Source: Berberis thunbergii (lineage: Eukaryota > Streptophyta > Magnoliopsida > Ranunculales > Berberidaceae). From it: a stretch of 64,000 nt of DNA. Position 1 is the stretch's first letter. Each line of letters begins with the position of its first letter. A program made the translations under genes and the position numbers. The notes beneath the pieces are model-generated. The model saw nothing but the letters and a program-made list of their open reading frames with translations. It made no database searches and was not told the DNA's origin. The stretch lies in contig QNQO01007623.1 in the NCBI GenBank assembly GCA_003290165.1, positions 1 through 64,000 on the forward strand, given 5' to 3'. Positions 32,680 to 44,919 of this stretch are shown here, one piece after another.

Positions 32680-34188
32680 AAGAGGAAAAATAAATGAAAT
32701 TAATTTGGGCTTCATTTAATCTTGTTTTTCTTTTGACCCTAATTTTGATTAATTTCATTTGGGCTTCATTTTGATTAATTTTTTGGGCATAGTTTATGAA
32801 AGATTTTTCATTTGGGTGGTGACTTCTTCACTTGTTTTTAAAAGCCCAGTAGGGCGAAACATCTAATATAGCCTCTAAAGTTCAATTCAACAATATAACT
32901 TCTTTTTTTTTGATAAATTTGTCAAAAATGATCTTATTTCTAAAAATCTATTAAAGAGTAGCGCAAATTTTGTGTCTACATATACACTATGTCCACATAT
33001 CTATTGTATTTTTCAAATATTGGTACCTTATTCTAAATTCTTTGACATTGTAAAAAAATTTCTTACTGGTTAGGAAACATGATTACAATGATACAAGGTG
33101 TCATCTTTGTTGGACATAATTTGGGACATGATCATCGATTTTATGCTCTACGAGTTGCTCTACTTGGATGTTGGAAAATTTGTTTAGATAACATACGTAA
33201 ATCATTTGATTCACAAAAAACATATTCTTCGCGAGTTAAGAGTTTTGTCAGAGAATATTTGAGAAGACAAGTCACAAAACATCTGCTCTTTCAATGAATT
33301 CTAGTTTAGCCACAGTAAACATGTTAAACGTTGTATTCCTTTGTTATCATCAATTAATTTAAGATCCATTCTTAAAGAAATAGGTGATACTATATCAAGG
33401 GGATTAATATACATGTCTTGATGTTTTTTAATTGTGTTTTACATATTGTACATGCGTATATATTTATGAAAGTATTTATGTATTCATGTGTTTCTTTATA
33501 TATTTTTTTGAATGGTATGATCCATGAATAAGATGTTAATTGGAGTGGAGTTCTAAGGTAGTAAAATGAAATTACCTTAAGGGCTGAGATTTTACACGGT
33601 GAAACTAAGCTTGTGTCCACCAACTGTAGCTCAGTTGGTCGGACATCCACTCTCATTGTGAGAGGTCGCGGGTTCGAGACTTACCAGTTAGGATTTGTGA
33701 GTTTTCGCCCGATCATTAGGAGCACATGTGCTCCACCATTGATAAGCCTTCAGGTATTGAATGCAGCTGCTTAGATGGACTAGATCGGAGCGAAGCAAAA
33801 TCGAGTCTTCATGCAAGGTGAAGGCGATGGACCAGAGCGAAAGCAAGCCTCTATGCGAGATGGAGGCGACGAGGATATTAAGTGGCAACAATATTGTAGC
33901 CTTCGAGCCTGGTTTGGTTACCCTATAGGGTCTGTTATATAGCCTTCAGGCATTGATTAATAAATAAATAAATTAAAAGGGTCAATGACCCAATTTTTTT
34001 TTGGAAAAAAAAGAGACTAAGCTTGTGATAATTCTGCATTTGAAAAGTGGATAATTATGGAATATAGTGAATTTTCGACTCTACATCTTATATGAATTAT
34101 CATTGATATGGTATTCATTTTTGATAAAAAAAATGTGTGTAATACTAGGCATTAACGAATTTTTGTATATCTTGCGTAGACATAAGCC
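32680..34188 (+). mobile_element. Copia element C1: LTR/leader region
   Basis: This noncoding stretch precedes the gag of C1. It matches the reverse complement of 57960-57300 (for example AATTTCATTTGGGCTTC and AAAAGCCCAGTAGG). Its 33100-33390 part matches the reverse complement of 60070-59690 (GTTAAGAGTTTTGT and neighbours). It therefore contains the 5' LTR and leader of this copia family, but I could not fix the LTR ends. A SINE (33616-34015) sits inside it. Confidence 0.6.
33616..34015 (+). mobile_element. tRNA-derived SINE (400 bp)
   Basis: The head has a pol III A box (TAGCTCAGTTGG, 33627-33638) and B box (GGTTCGAGAC, 33671-33680), as in tRNA genes. A 3' body and an A-rich tail ending AAAAAAAAGAG follow. 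A perfect 12-bp target duplication, ACTAAGCTTGTG, flanks it at 33604-33615 and 34016-34027. No tRNA fold continues past the B box, so it is a SINE and not a tRNA gene. It was mobilised by a LINE and landed in the copia leader. Confidence 0.9.
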
Positions 34189-35060
34189 TTGACTATGGCA
34201 TCAACTTTCAAGAATATTGTCGTCGAATTAAGCAAATGTGAGAAATTAAACGGCGAAAACTATGAGATCTGGAGCATCAAAATTAAATATGTACTAGAAG
34301 AACAAGAGTCACTGGAAGCTCTTAATCATACCATGGAAGAGCCTGAGGATGGAAACTCTGTCCAAAATAGAAGGGATAGAGAGACTTACAATGTCTGGAA
34401 AAAGAAATTTCTATTGCTTGTATTACATTACTGAGCAGTATGATAAATGACATAATGCGAGATTTTCGTGAGTATAAAACAACCAAGGACATGTGGAAAA
34501 CTTTGAAAGATAAGTTCGGCGAAATTTATGTAACTAAACAAAGGCAATTCACAATCAAGTTTGACACTTACAAAAAATGCTCAATCCATAAAGTGAGACA
34601 ACTTATGAGGCAAATATTGAACGTGATAAGTGAGCTCAAGGAAGTTGGTCACACATTGACTGATAAACAACAGGTAGTGCAAGCTGTTATTAGGTCCATA
34701 CCTCATAACTGGGAGCACATGAAGGTCCACCTAACTCACAATGAAAGCTCAAAACACTTGATGATGTTGCACGTCATTTGGATTTAGAAGATGATCACAT
34801 TGAAGCGACTATGGCAAATACATGTGTATATGGCTGGTTCTAGCTCATATGGAGGTTCAGACTTCAAAAGAAAATTTCATGGTTGATATCGTGGAAGGGG
34901 TAAATGATTTGTCAATAAGTGGAGAAAACTTAACAACAACCAACAAGAGAAAAAAGGAAAATGTCCTTTAAAAAAGAAAATCAAATCAAGAGCAAAATGC
35001 TTCAATTGTAGCGGAAATGGTCATTATGCTCATGAATGTCATGAGCCAAATAAAGTAAAC
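34189..35060 (+). pseudogene. Copia Gag (UBN2-type) with CCHC knuckle, broken
   Basis: From about 34195 the translation reads MASTFKNIVVELSKCEKLNG, then ENYEIWSIKIKYVLEEQE, the typical copia Gag start. After a frame break at 34434 it continues MRDFREYKTTKDMWKTLKDK and QLMRQILNVISELKEVGHTL. At about 35000 comes the zinc knuckle KCFNCSGNGHYAHECHEP (CCHC). Several stops and frameshifts interrupt it. Gag forms the virus-like particle and binds RNA. Another copy of the first part lies on minus at 57305-57010, and of the last part at 59640-59390. Confidence 0.85.
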
Positions 35061-35089
35061 ACCTTTATGCAAACTTTAGTGCTACATAT

Positions 35090-35267
35090 TGATCAAGTTC
35101 TGTTTTTCTAATTGAATCTCATCCTTTGTGGACTGTAACTCAGGAACCACAGACCATATAGCAAATGATTGTGATTATTTTGTAGAATATCGTCAAATTC
35201 CATCTGGAGCGAGGTGGATATATGTGGGAAATAACTCGAGGGTGGAAGTTAAAGAAATAGGCGTCTA
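35090..35267 (+). pseudogene. Copia protease start (element C1), interrupted by a hAT insertion
   Basis: The minus-strand sister copy reads WTVDSGA at 59309-59289, the copia protease active site. Here the same codons read TGGACTGTAACTCAGG, a 1-bp deletion that breaks the frame just before DSG. The following residues (HIANDCDYF) match. At 35267 the hAT element enters, and the copia sequence resumes at 39834. Confidence 0.75.
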
Positions 35268-36263
35268 CAGTGTTGTATGAATCGGTGAAAATTGCGATTC
35301 AAATAGCCGATATGAATTGACTCGACATGCAAACGGTTTAAATCGTCCAAAAAATCGGACTTCATCCAAATCAGAGTGAATCGCCACCGATTCAGTGGTG
35401 AAATCGGTACATCGCAATTGAAGAACAAATGTCTGATTTATATGTTTCGCACAAAATGGAGAATACCAACAGAAAAAACAGAAACAAATAGGGAAGAAGA
35501 AGAAGAACATGAGTCGCTCCGTTACGACATCTTTCCCTCGGCTCCAGCTCAGATCCGTTGCTTCTCAAGGCCAATCCCTCAGATCCGCTCATTATCGAGC
35601 TATTTTTGGCTCAGATTGGTTCGAAGAAATCGTTTCGGCTCGATTGTTGAAGAAGAAGAAGGATCTGTTGAAGAAGTTTCGAGTCGATTATTGAAGAAGA
35701 AGGCGATTTTGTCAATTTTTTTCAGGTTCCATGTTGAAGAAGAAGAGGATTTTGAGTTATTTTTTCTCGAATTTCTGCATCTTGATTCTCTGCAAGTTCT
35801 CTCTGCATCTCGACTCTGCAAGTGTTGTGTTGAATAGATTTTTGGATTTCATTATGTATGAAGGTCAGGGTCAGGGACCCCTAAATAATTTTTTTTATTA
35901 ATTATTATACTTAAATCCTCAAAGATAAATAATATAACTGGGACAACCTTATTTTCCAGAGAGTGTTTTTATCTTTAAAGTGCAAATTCGATCCCCCATT
36001 AATTTTTGTAAACCTAACTTTTCCCAAGTAAATAAAACCCTACCTTTTGCAAACTTAATTTTTCTATGGAAAATCTCTTCTTTCAGTGTTCTTCAATGGC
36101 TACCACCAACAAGTGATTGTTTCTTTAACTTTTTCCATAGTCTTCTACTTCATACATTAAGTGTTTTCACCAAACAAAAGAGGTTTTGCTTCAACCAAAG
36201 GTAAAAAATTTTACTTCTCATTATCTTTGATATTTTTCATTAGATTACTTTACTATTATCACT

Positions 36264-38685
36264 ATGCCAGATGTAGCTTGGGAACATTGTGAATAATAAT
36301 AACCAACATGTTAAGTGTAATTATTGTGGAAAAGAGATGTGGGGAGGGGGTTTTCAAATGAAAAATCATCTGGGAAAAACAAACAATGATACTTCACCTT
36401 GCTTGAGCAATTCAGATGAAAATTATTTACTATTCAAGAAGATGTGTACTAATAAAGTGGTTGCAAAGGTTACTGAAATGAGGGAAAGGAATGCTCCAAT
36501 GTATGGGGATGATGGAAATGTAGGTGGTGGAAGCAAAGTTGATTATGGAGGTGAAAAAAAACAAACTACCATGAATGAGATATGGAAACCAACTGACAGG
36601 AAAAATGTTGTGTCAAAATTTCTAGGTTCATTTATGGATGTGTTTTGCCATTCAACATTGTGACAAATGTATATTTTAAAGAGATGATTGATGAAATTTG
36701 TAAGTTTGGGAGTGGATTAAAACCTCCCACTTACTATGAAATTAGGAACACCTACTTGAAGAAGGAAGTGGAAGAGGTGAATGTGAAGCTTGAAGCCTAC
36801 AAGAAATATTGGAAGAAATATGGATGCACTATTATGTCTGATGGGTGGACCGATGGTAAAAGTCGAAGCATTACAAATTTTCTTGTTAATAGTCCAAAGG
36901 GGATTGTTTTCTTGAAGTCCCTTGATACATCAAGCATATTTCATAATGCTGAAAATTTGTACTTGATGTTGGATGAAGTGGTACAGAAAGTAGGTGAAGA
37001 AAATGTAATCCAAGTGTGCACGGATAGTGCCTCAGCTTATGTCAAAGCTGGGGAATACCTTATGAAAAATAGGCCACACCTCTTATGGTCTCCTTGCGCA
37101 GCACACTTGATAGATCTTATACTTTCGGGCATTGGTGATTTGCCCCTCCCAAGTGAAACCGTTAAAAAGGCCATGAAAGTAACGGTGTACATTTATAGCC
37201 ACACGTGGGTAGTGAGTGTCATGAGAGAGCACACTAATGGTAAGGACTTAGCAAGGCCAGCCATCACTCGATTTTCCACAGCCTACCTCACATTACAAAG
37301 CATTCTTGATAATAGGGTTGGCTTGAGGAGTATGTTTACTTGCACGAAGTGGGAAGAGTCTCATTTTTCAACGAAGCTAGAGGCACTTGAGGTAATGCAT
37401 ATTATACTGGGGGGATAAGCAATTTTGGCCAGGGGTGAAGTATAGTATTAATTGTGCATCTCCATTGGTTCGTGTTTTGCCTTTAGTTGATGCGAATGAT
37501 AGACCTCCCATTGGCTACATTTATGAAGCTATGGATCAAGCTAAGGAAAAGATTGCAAACAATATTGGGAACAAGGAGTCGAGATACAAGAAAATATGGA
37601 ATGCCATTGATGAAAGGTGGAATCTACAACTCCATCGCCTTTTACATGCGGCAACATACTATCTTAATCCTCGTTTCCATTATAGTGACAACTTCCAAGC
37701 GGATGAAGAAATCATGGATGGCTATTATGAAACAATTGAACGTTTGATTCCATCGAGATGAGAAAGGAATCTCATTGACCAACAACTTGATGTGTTCATA
37801 AGAGGTGCTGGGACATTTGGGAGACAATCTGCCATTGAGGCAAGGACCACGAAACAACCTGGTATGTTTAATGTTTATTTAACTTGAACATTTCCATTGA
37901 TTACATGTTTATGTCTTTTTACGTATTAAAATTGTGATATTATTATTGTAGCTTATTGGTGGGAAAACTTTGGAAGCCATTGTCCGGAATTGCTGAATAT
38001 GGCTAAGAGAATTTTGAGCTTGACTTGTAGTGCTACGGGGTGTGAACGTAATTGGAGCACATTTGATCAAGTGAGCAAAAAATTATTGTTTGTTTATTTC
38101 ATATTTTAACTAATTAGTTGTCATGTATGATGTGGATATTTAGTAATTTAACTTTCTAATATGTTATATGCATGGTAGATTCATACAAAGAAGCAAAATC
38201 GATTAGAACAAAAACGACTGAATGCACTTGTATTTGTCAAATACAATCTTGCTCTTGACCAACGCCAACAACATAGAACACAATGCTCATATCCCATTCT
38301 ATTGTTGAAGTTAGATAATGACAATGAATGGATTGTGGAGCGAGAAGATCCGAGACTCCCCAATGACACCTCATGGTTGGACATAGTAGATTGTTTCGTT
38401 GAGAATGAAGCGGAGCCAAGCCAAAAACAACGTCGTAAGTTAATAATTTATTACTTGTTTGTTTTATTTATTCAAATTTACTTCTAGTTGTTTACTATAG
38501 TTACTACTTTTGAACTTTAATGTGAATAGGATCAAGAAATTTAACGAAATCGACAAAGGGAAAGACAAAGTCATTGAAGATGAAGAGGAAGAAGGTTGTG
38601 ACTTGGAAGATGAGATTGATGTCATTGATAATGCATACATTGCAATTGTTGATGCAATTATTGATGAGCATGAAACTACTTTATG
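36264..38685 (+). pseudogene. hAT transposase with BED finger, DUF659 and C-terminal dimerisation domain
   Basis: The exons are about 36264-37861, 37952-38070, 38179-38434 and 38530-38685. The protein has a BED-type zinc finger (HVKCNYCGKEMWGGGFQMKN HL written as one motif: C-x2-C plus H), a spacer, and a DUF659 core (GCTIMSDGWTDGKSRSITNF, VCTDSASAYVKAGEYLM, WSPCAAHLIDLIL). The hAT dimerisation region follows, with YWWENFG, LLNMAKRILSLTCSATGCE and RNWSTF. The tail is acidic. Frame breaks near 36285, 36635 and 37415 and a stop at 37759 separate otherwise well-kept blocks, so it is only mildly decayed. The product would cut and paste hAT elements; this copy probably cannot. Confidence 0.85.
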
Positions 38686-39238
38686 AAGGGATCAAAGTTG
38701 GAACCAGGGAAATACTCTAACTTCTAATTTAATAGTTATTATTGCTTAATAGTTTATATTTTGCCTTTTGGGAGTCATTTTGTATACGGTTCCACACATT
38801 CTTGGGTATATTTTGCGTATAGGATAGAATGCTAGAATGAACAAGAAGTGTTGAAGTCTTATACTTTTTGGCAAGTGAAATCTTTTACTTTTTGGCAAAT
38901 GAAGTCCACTTTGTTCTACTATATTTTGTTTGTTTTCCTAGAATTTTCAAAAAAACTTGATAAAAGCAATATTGTGCACAAACAACAATATATTGGAACT
39001 GATCAATTTTTTGTAATTCTTCATCACACAAACAAAGTTGAACTTGGATTACATTCATTCATCTTCATTCTAACAATTTCTCTTCAATCGCAATGGTCAT
39101 CTCATTCGCACCTGCCACATCTATTGCCCCACTTTTATACTTTGATAAAGTTGAATACACTTCGAGTTCCATGTAATTTGAAACCTATAAAGAGTACAAA
39201 AATGTAAGTAAAAAGAATGATATATTCTTAAATGAAGG

Positions 39239-39241
<3 letters not shown>

Positions 39242-39298
<57 letters not shown>

Positions 39299-39312
39299 AT
39301 ATATATATATTA
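39242..39312. repeat. TA dinucleotide microsatellite inside the hAT element
   Basis: About 70 bases of alternating TA with one or two breaks, just inside the hAT 3' end. Confidence 0.9.
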
Positions 39313-39375
39313 TAATTAAAAAATATTACGATTAATGATACGATTTACGATTCACTAACACTGGGTGCCTACAAG

Positions 39376-39824
39376 TAAGGATTGTGATTTCGCGAAATTG
39401 TATGAAAATTTGTTGAAAATTTTGAAATTATGAAAAGAAAAAGGGCTAAAGAAAAAATTACATTTTTGAGGGTTTTTCGTAAATTTTTGGGTTTATTTTT
39501 GTAAAAATACCAAACCAACTACTAAAATTTACATTTTTTCATCCCTTAATTTCCTAATTATCACTTCTTCTACTTATATATTGATTTTTTAAACTACCCC
39601 TTGATTTTCTAATTATACGTATTTTAGTTTCATTTAACGTGTTTAATACATTTATTTACTTACATATTATTTTTTCACATATTTAATATACCCTCTAAAT
39701 TCATTATATATTTCATTTATCCTAAAAAATTTTAAGTTTTTTCTTTACACACCGAAACATTTCTCAAAATATTTCTTAAAATCAGAAAACCGAAATTAAC
39801 TCAAAAAACGAAATTACAATCCTT
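39376..39824. mobile_element. Mutator-type MITE (449 bp) in the copia element
   Basis: The ends are inverted: left TAAGGATTGTGATTTCG, right (reverse complement) AAGGATTGTAATTTCG. The flanking duplication is GCCTACAAG (39367-39375) and GCCTGCAAG (39825-39833), 9 bp (10 if the next T is counted). No ORF. TIR plus a 9-10-bp duplication indicate a Mutator-type MITE. It entered within 10 bp of the hAT insertion. Confidence 0.8.
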
Positions 39825-39833
39825 GCCTGCAAG

Positions 39834-40450
39834 TTGAGTTTGCGTGGTCTCAATGTTAGTTTTGCTAAAGTTAGGCTTTACTTTAAACTCTCATGGAAAT
39901 GGTGTAAATGTGTTCTAAGGAACAACATTTTATAGTTCCAAATATTTGCTTGATGGTTTTATGATTCTGGATATCAGCTTAGTTAATACTAATAGTCGTA
40001 TCAGTGCTAGTTTTCTTTAATTGCATATGTTTCAAATAATTTAGATGATAATAGAGATGGTTGACATGCTTGACTAGATCATATTGGCCAACAAAGAATG
40101 CATGATTGGTTATAGAGGACTTATTGGGCTCAATTGAAAAAGTCAATCTTTAAATATGTGAATATTGTCTAGCTGAAAAAATGACACATAAACCATTTGG
40201 CAAAGGAACCCAAGTTGAGATTCCATTGTAGTTAATCCATTCGGATATTTGTGGTTAGATGTATGTTATGGTTCGAGATGGGTCTGTATAATTCATCACA
40301 TTTATAGAAGATTTCAATCGATTTAGTTATGTCTATTTGATCTCTCATAAGTCATAAGATTTATATTGCTTCAGACGTTATGTGAATTTGGTAGAGAATC
40401 AATTAGACAAGAAAATAAAAATGTTGAAACTGATTAAGGGCGTGAATATC
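39834..40450 (+). pseudogene. Copia protease-integrase region (C1), broken
   Basis: It continues the copia after the hAT and MITE. The DNA matches, in order, the reverse complement of 59160-58560 in C3. Near the end it reads VNLVENQLDKKIKMLK and then an eroded G..REYL, matching the copia integrase block usually written GGEYLS. Many stops are present. At 40451 the gypsy composite begins. Copia sequence resumes only at 53475 and much further along the protein. Confidence 0.7.
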
Positions 40451-41075
40451 TGATGCAGTCGATTTTTACTCCTTGCTTGACCTTGACCTGCTAACCTGCA
40501 CAAGGAACGCACGTAAGCCATGAACCACCGTTGTGGTGGCCGATGACACTTTGATGCTAAAGTCAGACAAGGATCTGAGGAAGGCTTAAAGCTGTAAACA
40601 TGGAATTTTTAGCATACCTTTGTTCACCGACCTCATGTCTTATTTGTAGTACTGAAGTCTTGGTTCGACCAAGCCATCGATTGCGTAATTTAGGGAAAAA
40701 GATTTTCTTGGAGATCATTATCTAATTATGAGTCGTCTTATAGAGGGAAGTTTTCCTGTTAGACTTGTGCTCCTAGATACGTGGGAGGTAGTTTTCAATT
40801 GGAGTGTTGTCCATAGGTGGAAGTTTACACGTACAACGTATACTCTGGTATTTGCTTCCTAGTTGGAGACAAATTGTCCAAACTGATCCCTGAAATACTT
40901 GCCTAAGTAGGTTTTAGCACAATGCAATAGTTCAGGTCCGTCTGGTGGACTGTGCTATTCGAGCTTGATGCCGCTTGGGCTGGATCATTGCTATGTTGAC
41001 GTTTGGGCCTGTTATTCCTTGAAATCATCATGTCACATGTATGTGAAAAAGAGAAGGCAATTCTGTGTACCATCA
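40451..41075 (-). repeat. Left LTR of the gypsy composite (625 bp)
   Basis: Same ends as the LTRs at 3473 and 52794, but about 55 bp shorter through internal deletion. Relative to the coding strand it is the 3' LTR; the purine-rich GGAGGGAGCGAG (minus, about 41087-41076) next to it fits the polypurine tract. Confidence 0.85.
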
Positions 41076-41360
41076 CTCGCTCCCTCCGATTCAGTGGGCC
41101 ATCGTATCGGTTCTCTAAGTCACTTTTTGAAAAGATACGCCGCTTAGGATGATTGAATCCGAACCGTTTCTTGAGCGGCGCGCTCCATTAGTTAAGCGTG
41201 AGTCGATTCAATGGAGAAAAAATAGAAAATCAATCTCATTTAGATCTCCTTTTTCAAAGAGATTGACTCTTCCATTTCTTCATTTTAGAGACTCCATTCT
41301 ATTCAGTTTTTATTGAAAGCTTATTCACTATTTTCATGATTCGCCAAAATCACCTTAACA

Positions 41361-43640
41361 ATGAGCTTCTTGCCAAGGGCCTCCAGTTATTTGAAGATAG
41401 GACGACCTACGAATCGAGTCTCTAAAGACTTGCGATTCTACACATTGAGTGATGATAAAATGCCAATGTTTCCTTCGGATGGATTCGTCTATTTGCACTG
41501 CGACATGCTTTCGACTGGTGTCTGTTTTCCTGTAATCGATGAGATCTGGGGCTTTTAGGAATTCCTTGGTATCCCTCTTGCCTAGTTGTTACCGAATGGG
41601 TACATGATTGTTCTCCTTATATTGATCAGGGCCAAGGACGGTGGTGTTCGGGTGACTTCGAGGGTGATTCAGTTGTAAATTTTCCTAGACTAAATAATCA
41701 CGCCGTGTGTGAGATGAATTTCCTGACTTGCTTTGGGAAACTGCCAGATGACTTCAAGTTCTGACAGAAACACTACTTCCTGGCTCATTCGGACCCGAAG
41801 TATTTCGAGTTCAATGGTCGTCCACTTGAGCGGGAGTTCAGGCCACTTCGTAAGTATAATTTTTCCTTTGCTTTCATTGTGACAATTGTATGTTGATATT
41901 TACGTTTTTTCTCTGTAGGGAGGTTCCCCACTACTCTTTTTTAGAGGAAGAAGTTGCTATGAAGGCATTCTATGGCCTGCTTCGAATTAGAGTGGAGGAT
42001 GTTATCAACACTTCCAATTTTAGTCGTACTGGGTTATGGGCTCATTAGCATGTGGCTCCCACTCTGTTCAGGGTGTAGAAGGTTCAGTCTGAAAGTGGAA
42101 CTCCCTTTAAGAAGAGGAAGGCCTCTAAAGTTAAGGCTCCCAGCCTGTCAGACACCGAGGGGCTTTATGAGATGCTTGCTTCATTTATAGGCTCGAAGAG
42201 GTCTCATGCTTGGGTTGAGCCTGCTTCTAAATGGTCTGCTCTGTTGAGGGAGGAACATGATTTTGACTTGTCTACCGAGGCACAGGTTTTGATATCTGAA
42301 ATGGAGAAACACCACCTATGGCTAGTAGGGGATGATGACGCGTCGAAGGTGAGTATCGAATAGGCTAAAGCTTTGAATAAGAAGCTGATGTTGGCCGCTG
42401 TGGCGACTTCTATTAATACTGACCAATCTAGAATGTTCTGCTATAAGGTCTTGATAAATATTTTTCTGTGGTTCCCGAGGTCAATTGTCCTGCTGGTGGC
42501 CATTGCAGCGTGGTAATGGAAGGTTCAATAGACAATTCTCTTCCTTCTCTCCCTTCGTATTCTACTGAGTCGACTCACAATGGAGGGTCGGCTGCTGGTG
42601 AAAGGGGAAGGCAGTGGATAAGGGCCTAGGTGCAGTAAAGACCGCAAAGGGCGGTGCTGAGGTAATTTTGCCTCTGGGAGAGCTTCATCCGGTAGCGCGG
42701 ATGAGTATGTTTGTTCCGGATGTAGTAAAAATGAGAAACCATGCCTAGCACTAGGAGGTTGACATTGATTATGCTTCGAGGAACCATATCAGCATACGTT
42801 ATAGCTGGTTGGTCAACTGCGCTTTAAAGCTAAATGAGGATACACTGGGAGAGCGTTTGGATTAAGGGCTGAAACATCGCATGTTGGGGATGTCAAATCT
42901 AAGCCAAGTGGTCGTCGCTGAGGCGAAAGTTGAGGCGGCTCGTGAAAGGGTGTACACCATGGAGCGCATCTTCTCAAATATGCAGAAGTCGTATTCTGAT
43001 GCACTTTTTGAGATTGAATCGCTGAAAAAGCAGCTTGAAGAAAAGAGTATGGAACAATCAACCATTGAGGTTTAGAGGGTTTGTTTGGAAGCCATCGAGT
43101 CCAATTTAGCAGAGGCGGTGTCCACAACGGACAGATGCAGATAAGAGTTAAACTTGGTCTGCCATGATTTAAAAGTTGCACAAGAAGCTGCGGCTAAGGT
43201 GCGTTCTAAGTTGCAGTCTCTTGCTGAGGAGAATACCAAGAAGGAATCTGAGTGGGTTGTCCAGAAACAACAATTAAAAGCCGACATGGAATTCAATGCT
43301 CAGGTAGCAAGGAAAGCTGGGGACCAACTCCTCCTGGAATAGCATGAACTTAATGCAGTTAAAGATAACCTAATTACTGAGCAGTCACAGACTAACACAC
43401 TGATATGCAATTTGGAGCTGCTGGAGCATGAGCTTGCTGAGGCAAAGACGCGAGAAAGAGCTTCTCAAGGCGCAAGGCACATTTGAATTTTGCAGGATCG
43501 TCATGGGAGGTTGGAGCTGTTGGCGCTGATGAAAGATGAGCATCCAGAATGAGATATTTCTTATTACAGGAAGATGTCCTTTGCATATTTCAGAGAGATT
43601 TCTGAGTCGTTAGAGGAAGATGGCGATCTGGATCATGGTG
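41361..43640 (+). pseudogene. Antisense accessory ORF, copy 1 (gypsy-type transposon protein, coiled coil)
   Basis: The ORF lies on the strand opposite to gag-pro. The first part reads MSFLPRASSYLKIGRP, then MPMFPSDGFVYLHCDMLSTG and GVCFPVIDEIWGF. This resembles the plant putative gypsy-type transposon domain (PF04195-like), in which a PxxQLxPN box follows. An intron, 41850-41918 (GTAAGT..TAG), is conserved in copy 2. The C-terminal half is a coiled coil (MLGMSNLSQVVVAEAKVEAA, then IESLKKQLEEKS) ending LLALMKDEHPE. Stops and shifts are frequent. Function is unknown; antisense extra ORFs are known in Tat-lineage plant elements. The domain name is my recollection and needs a search. Confidence 0.65.
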
Positions 43641-44341
43641 CTCAAGCGAGGTACGCACAGACACAATTTCTACTTCTTTTCCTGTTAAGCTTATTTCTCA
43701 TGTGCTTGTATCTTCTCCTGATGAGGAGTAAATTTTGTACACCTGCACTTTTTGTTTAGATTGTTAATGAAAACAAATCTCTTTCAAGTGAACTTCGTGC
43801 CCTAATTCTATTCGGTCCCCATGAAAACAAATCTTATTTTGACGTAGGTCCTGCTGGGTTAGCAGGGAGCCGAGTGGTCTGTCTGTTGTTGAGAGCTCGA
43901 CCGTTTATGCCGCGAGTAATTCTGACATTTACTTCTATGAGGTCTCAGAGTTGCTATCGTGTGGTTATGCCCAATACTAAACATTCCGCGGATGGTTTGG
44001 CAGTGGGTTGCTCTACCTTGGCTGCAGCTCATCCTTGAGGTAAGTCGTTAGAGGCTCCAATTATATTTGACAGTCGGTTGCAGTCGTTGGCATGAGTGAA
44101 TTGTTGTAGTCGAGCACATGCATTGTCGCCTGTAGTTGAGCAAGAACGCTTGGCCTGAGTTAGATTTCGTAAGCTCGGGCTGGTCTCCTGTGTAGCATTC
44201 GTCCACGCTTAGCGAGTTAGTTTTTTAGTCGGCTCAAATGGCCATTGCTAACAACAAAAGGTCAGCCTATGCGGGCGTGAAGACGTTGCTTGAGCTTTGA
44301 TCAGATTCGTCGAACACTGTCCTGAGAAAGAGCAGCGATGT

Positions 44342-44850
44342 CGTGGCGAGCCGTTGACATCAGTCGGAACTGACTAGGCTTTCACCTTCAAAACCATCTA
44401 CACCCGCGTGGAGCAGGCTACAGATTAGGGATAAGAAAATTTGGCGACCATGGTCCGTAGAATAGTAGTGGACCCGTGGCAAGTCATCGACATCAGTCGA
44501 AATTGACTGGGCTCTCACATTCCAAACCATCTACACCCACACGGTGCGGGCTACAAAATTAAGATGAGAAAATTTGGCAACCATGGTCTGTAGAATAGCA
44601 GTGGTCCTGTGGCAAGCCATTGACATCAATCAAAACTGACTAGGCTTCCACCTTCCAAACCATTTACACCCGTGCACATCGAGCTACAGATTTGGGAGTT
44701 TGAGATTCGGACCATGGTCTGTAGAAGAACAATGGTCTCGTGGCAAGCCATCGCTATCAATCGAAATTGACTCGGCTCGCACCTTCCAAACCATCTACAC
44801 TCGTATGGAGTGAGCTACAGGTTCAGGACTTGGAATTCAGAGAGTATTGG
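44342..44850. repeat. Tandem repeats, period about 132 bp, four units
   Basis: Units start near 44342, 44475, 44608 and 44738 with the phrase GTGGCAAGCCATCGACATCA or a variant. Each contains ACCTTCCAAACCATCTACAC. They follow accessory ORF copy 1. A related array with shorter period follows copy 2 (48234-48830). Confidence 0.85.
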
Positions 44851-44919
44851 GTCGTAGTTCCTCGAGATCATCATGACACGTGTTTGGCTCAAGAGTGTGA
44901 CCATTTTTATGTATCATCA
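44851..44919 (-). repeat. LTR terminal remnant inside the composite
   Basis: TCGTAGTTCCTCGAGATCAT through GTATCATCA matches the last 70 bases of the LTR at 53405-53474. Following it, ACTTTTTGAAGGGATGCG matches the sequence just inside the left LTR (41125). So a second element's 3' LTR end is buried here, its first 600 bases missing. Confidence 0.85.

Larger units (their letters stand above)
35268..39363 (+). mobile_element. hAT DNA transposon (4.1 kb)
   Basis: The terminal inverted repeats are CAGTGTTGTATGAATCG at the left and, in reverse complement, CAGTGTTAGTGAATCG at the right. An 8-bp target duplication, GGCGTCTA (35260-35267) and GGTGCCTA (39364-39371), differs by two transitions. It carries a spliced hAT transposase on plus, with a TA-dinucleotide tract near the 3' end. 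It is inserted in the copia protease region. Confidence 0.9.

Noticed and set aside
33616..33690. Possible tRNA gene (A and B box present)
   Set aside because: No acceptor-stem pairing or 3' half. A 400-bp body, an A-rich tail and a 12-bp duplication show a SINE.
35376..35837. 153-residue open frame on plus
   Set aside because: It lies in the 5' noncoding part of the hAT element and has overlapping open frames on both strands from GAA/TTC-rich sequence. No domain.
44342..44850. CRISPR-like or satellite locus
   Set aside because: Imperfect 132-bp tandem units without spacers, within the gypsy element.
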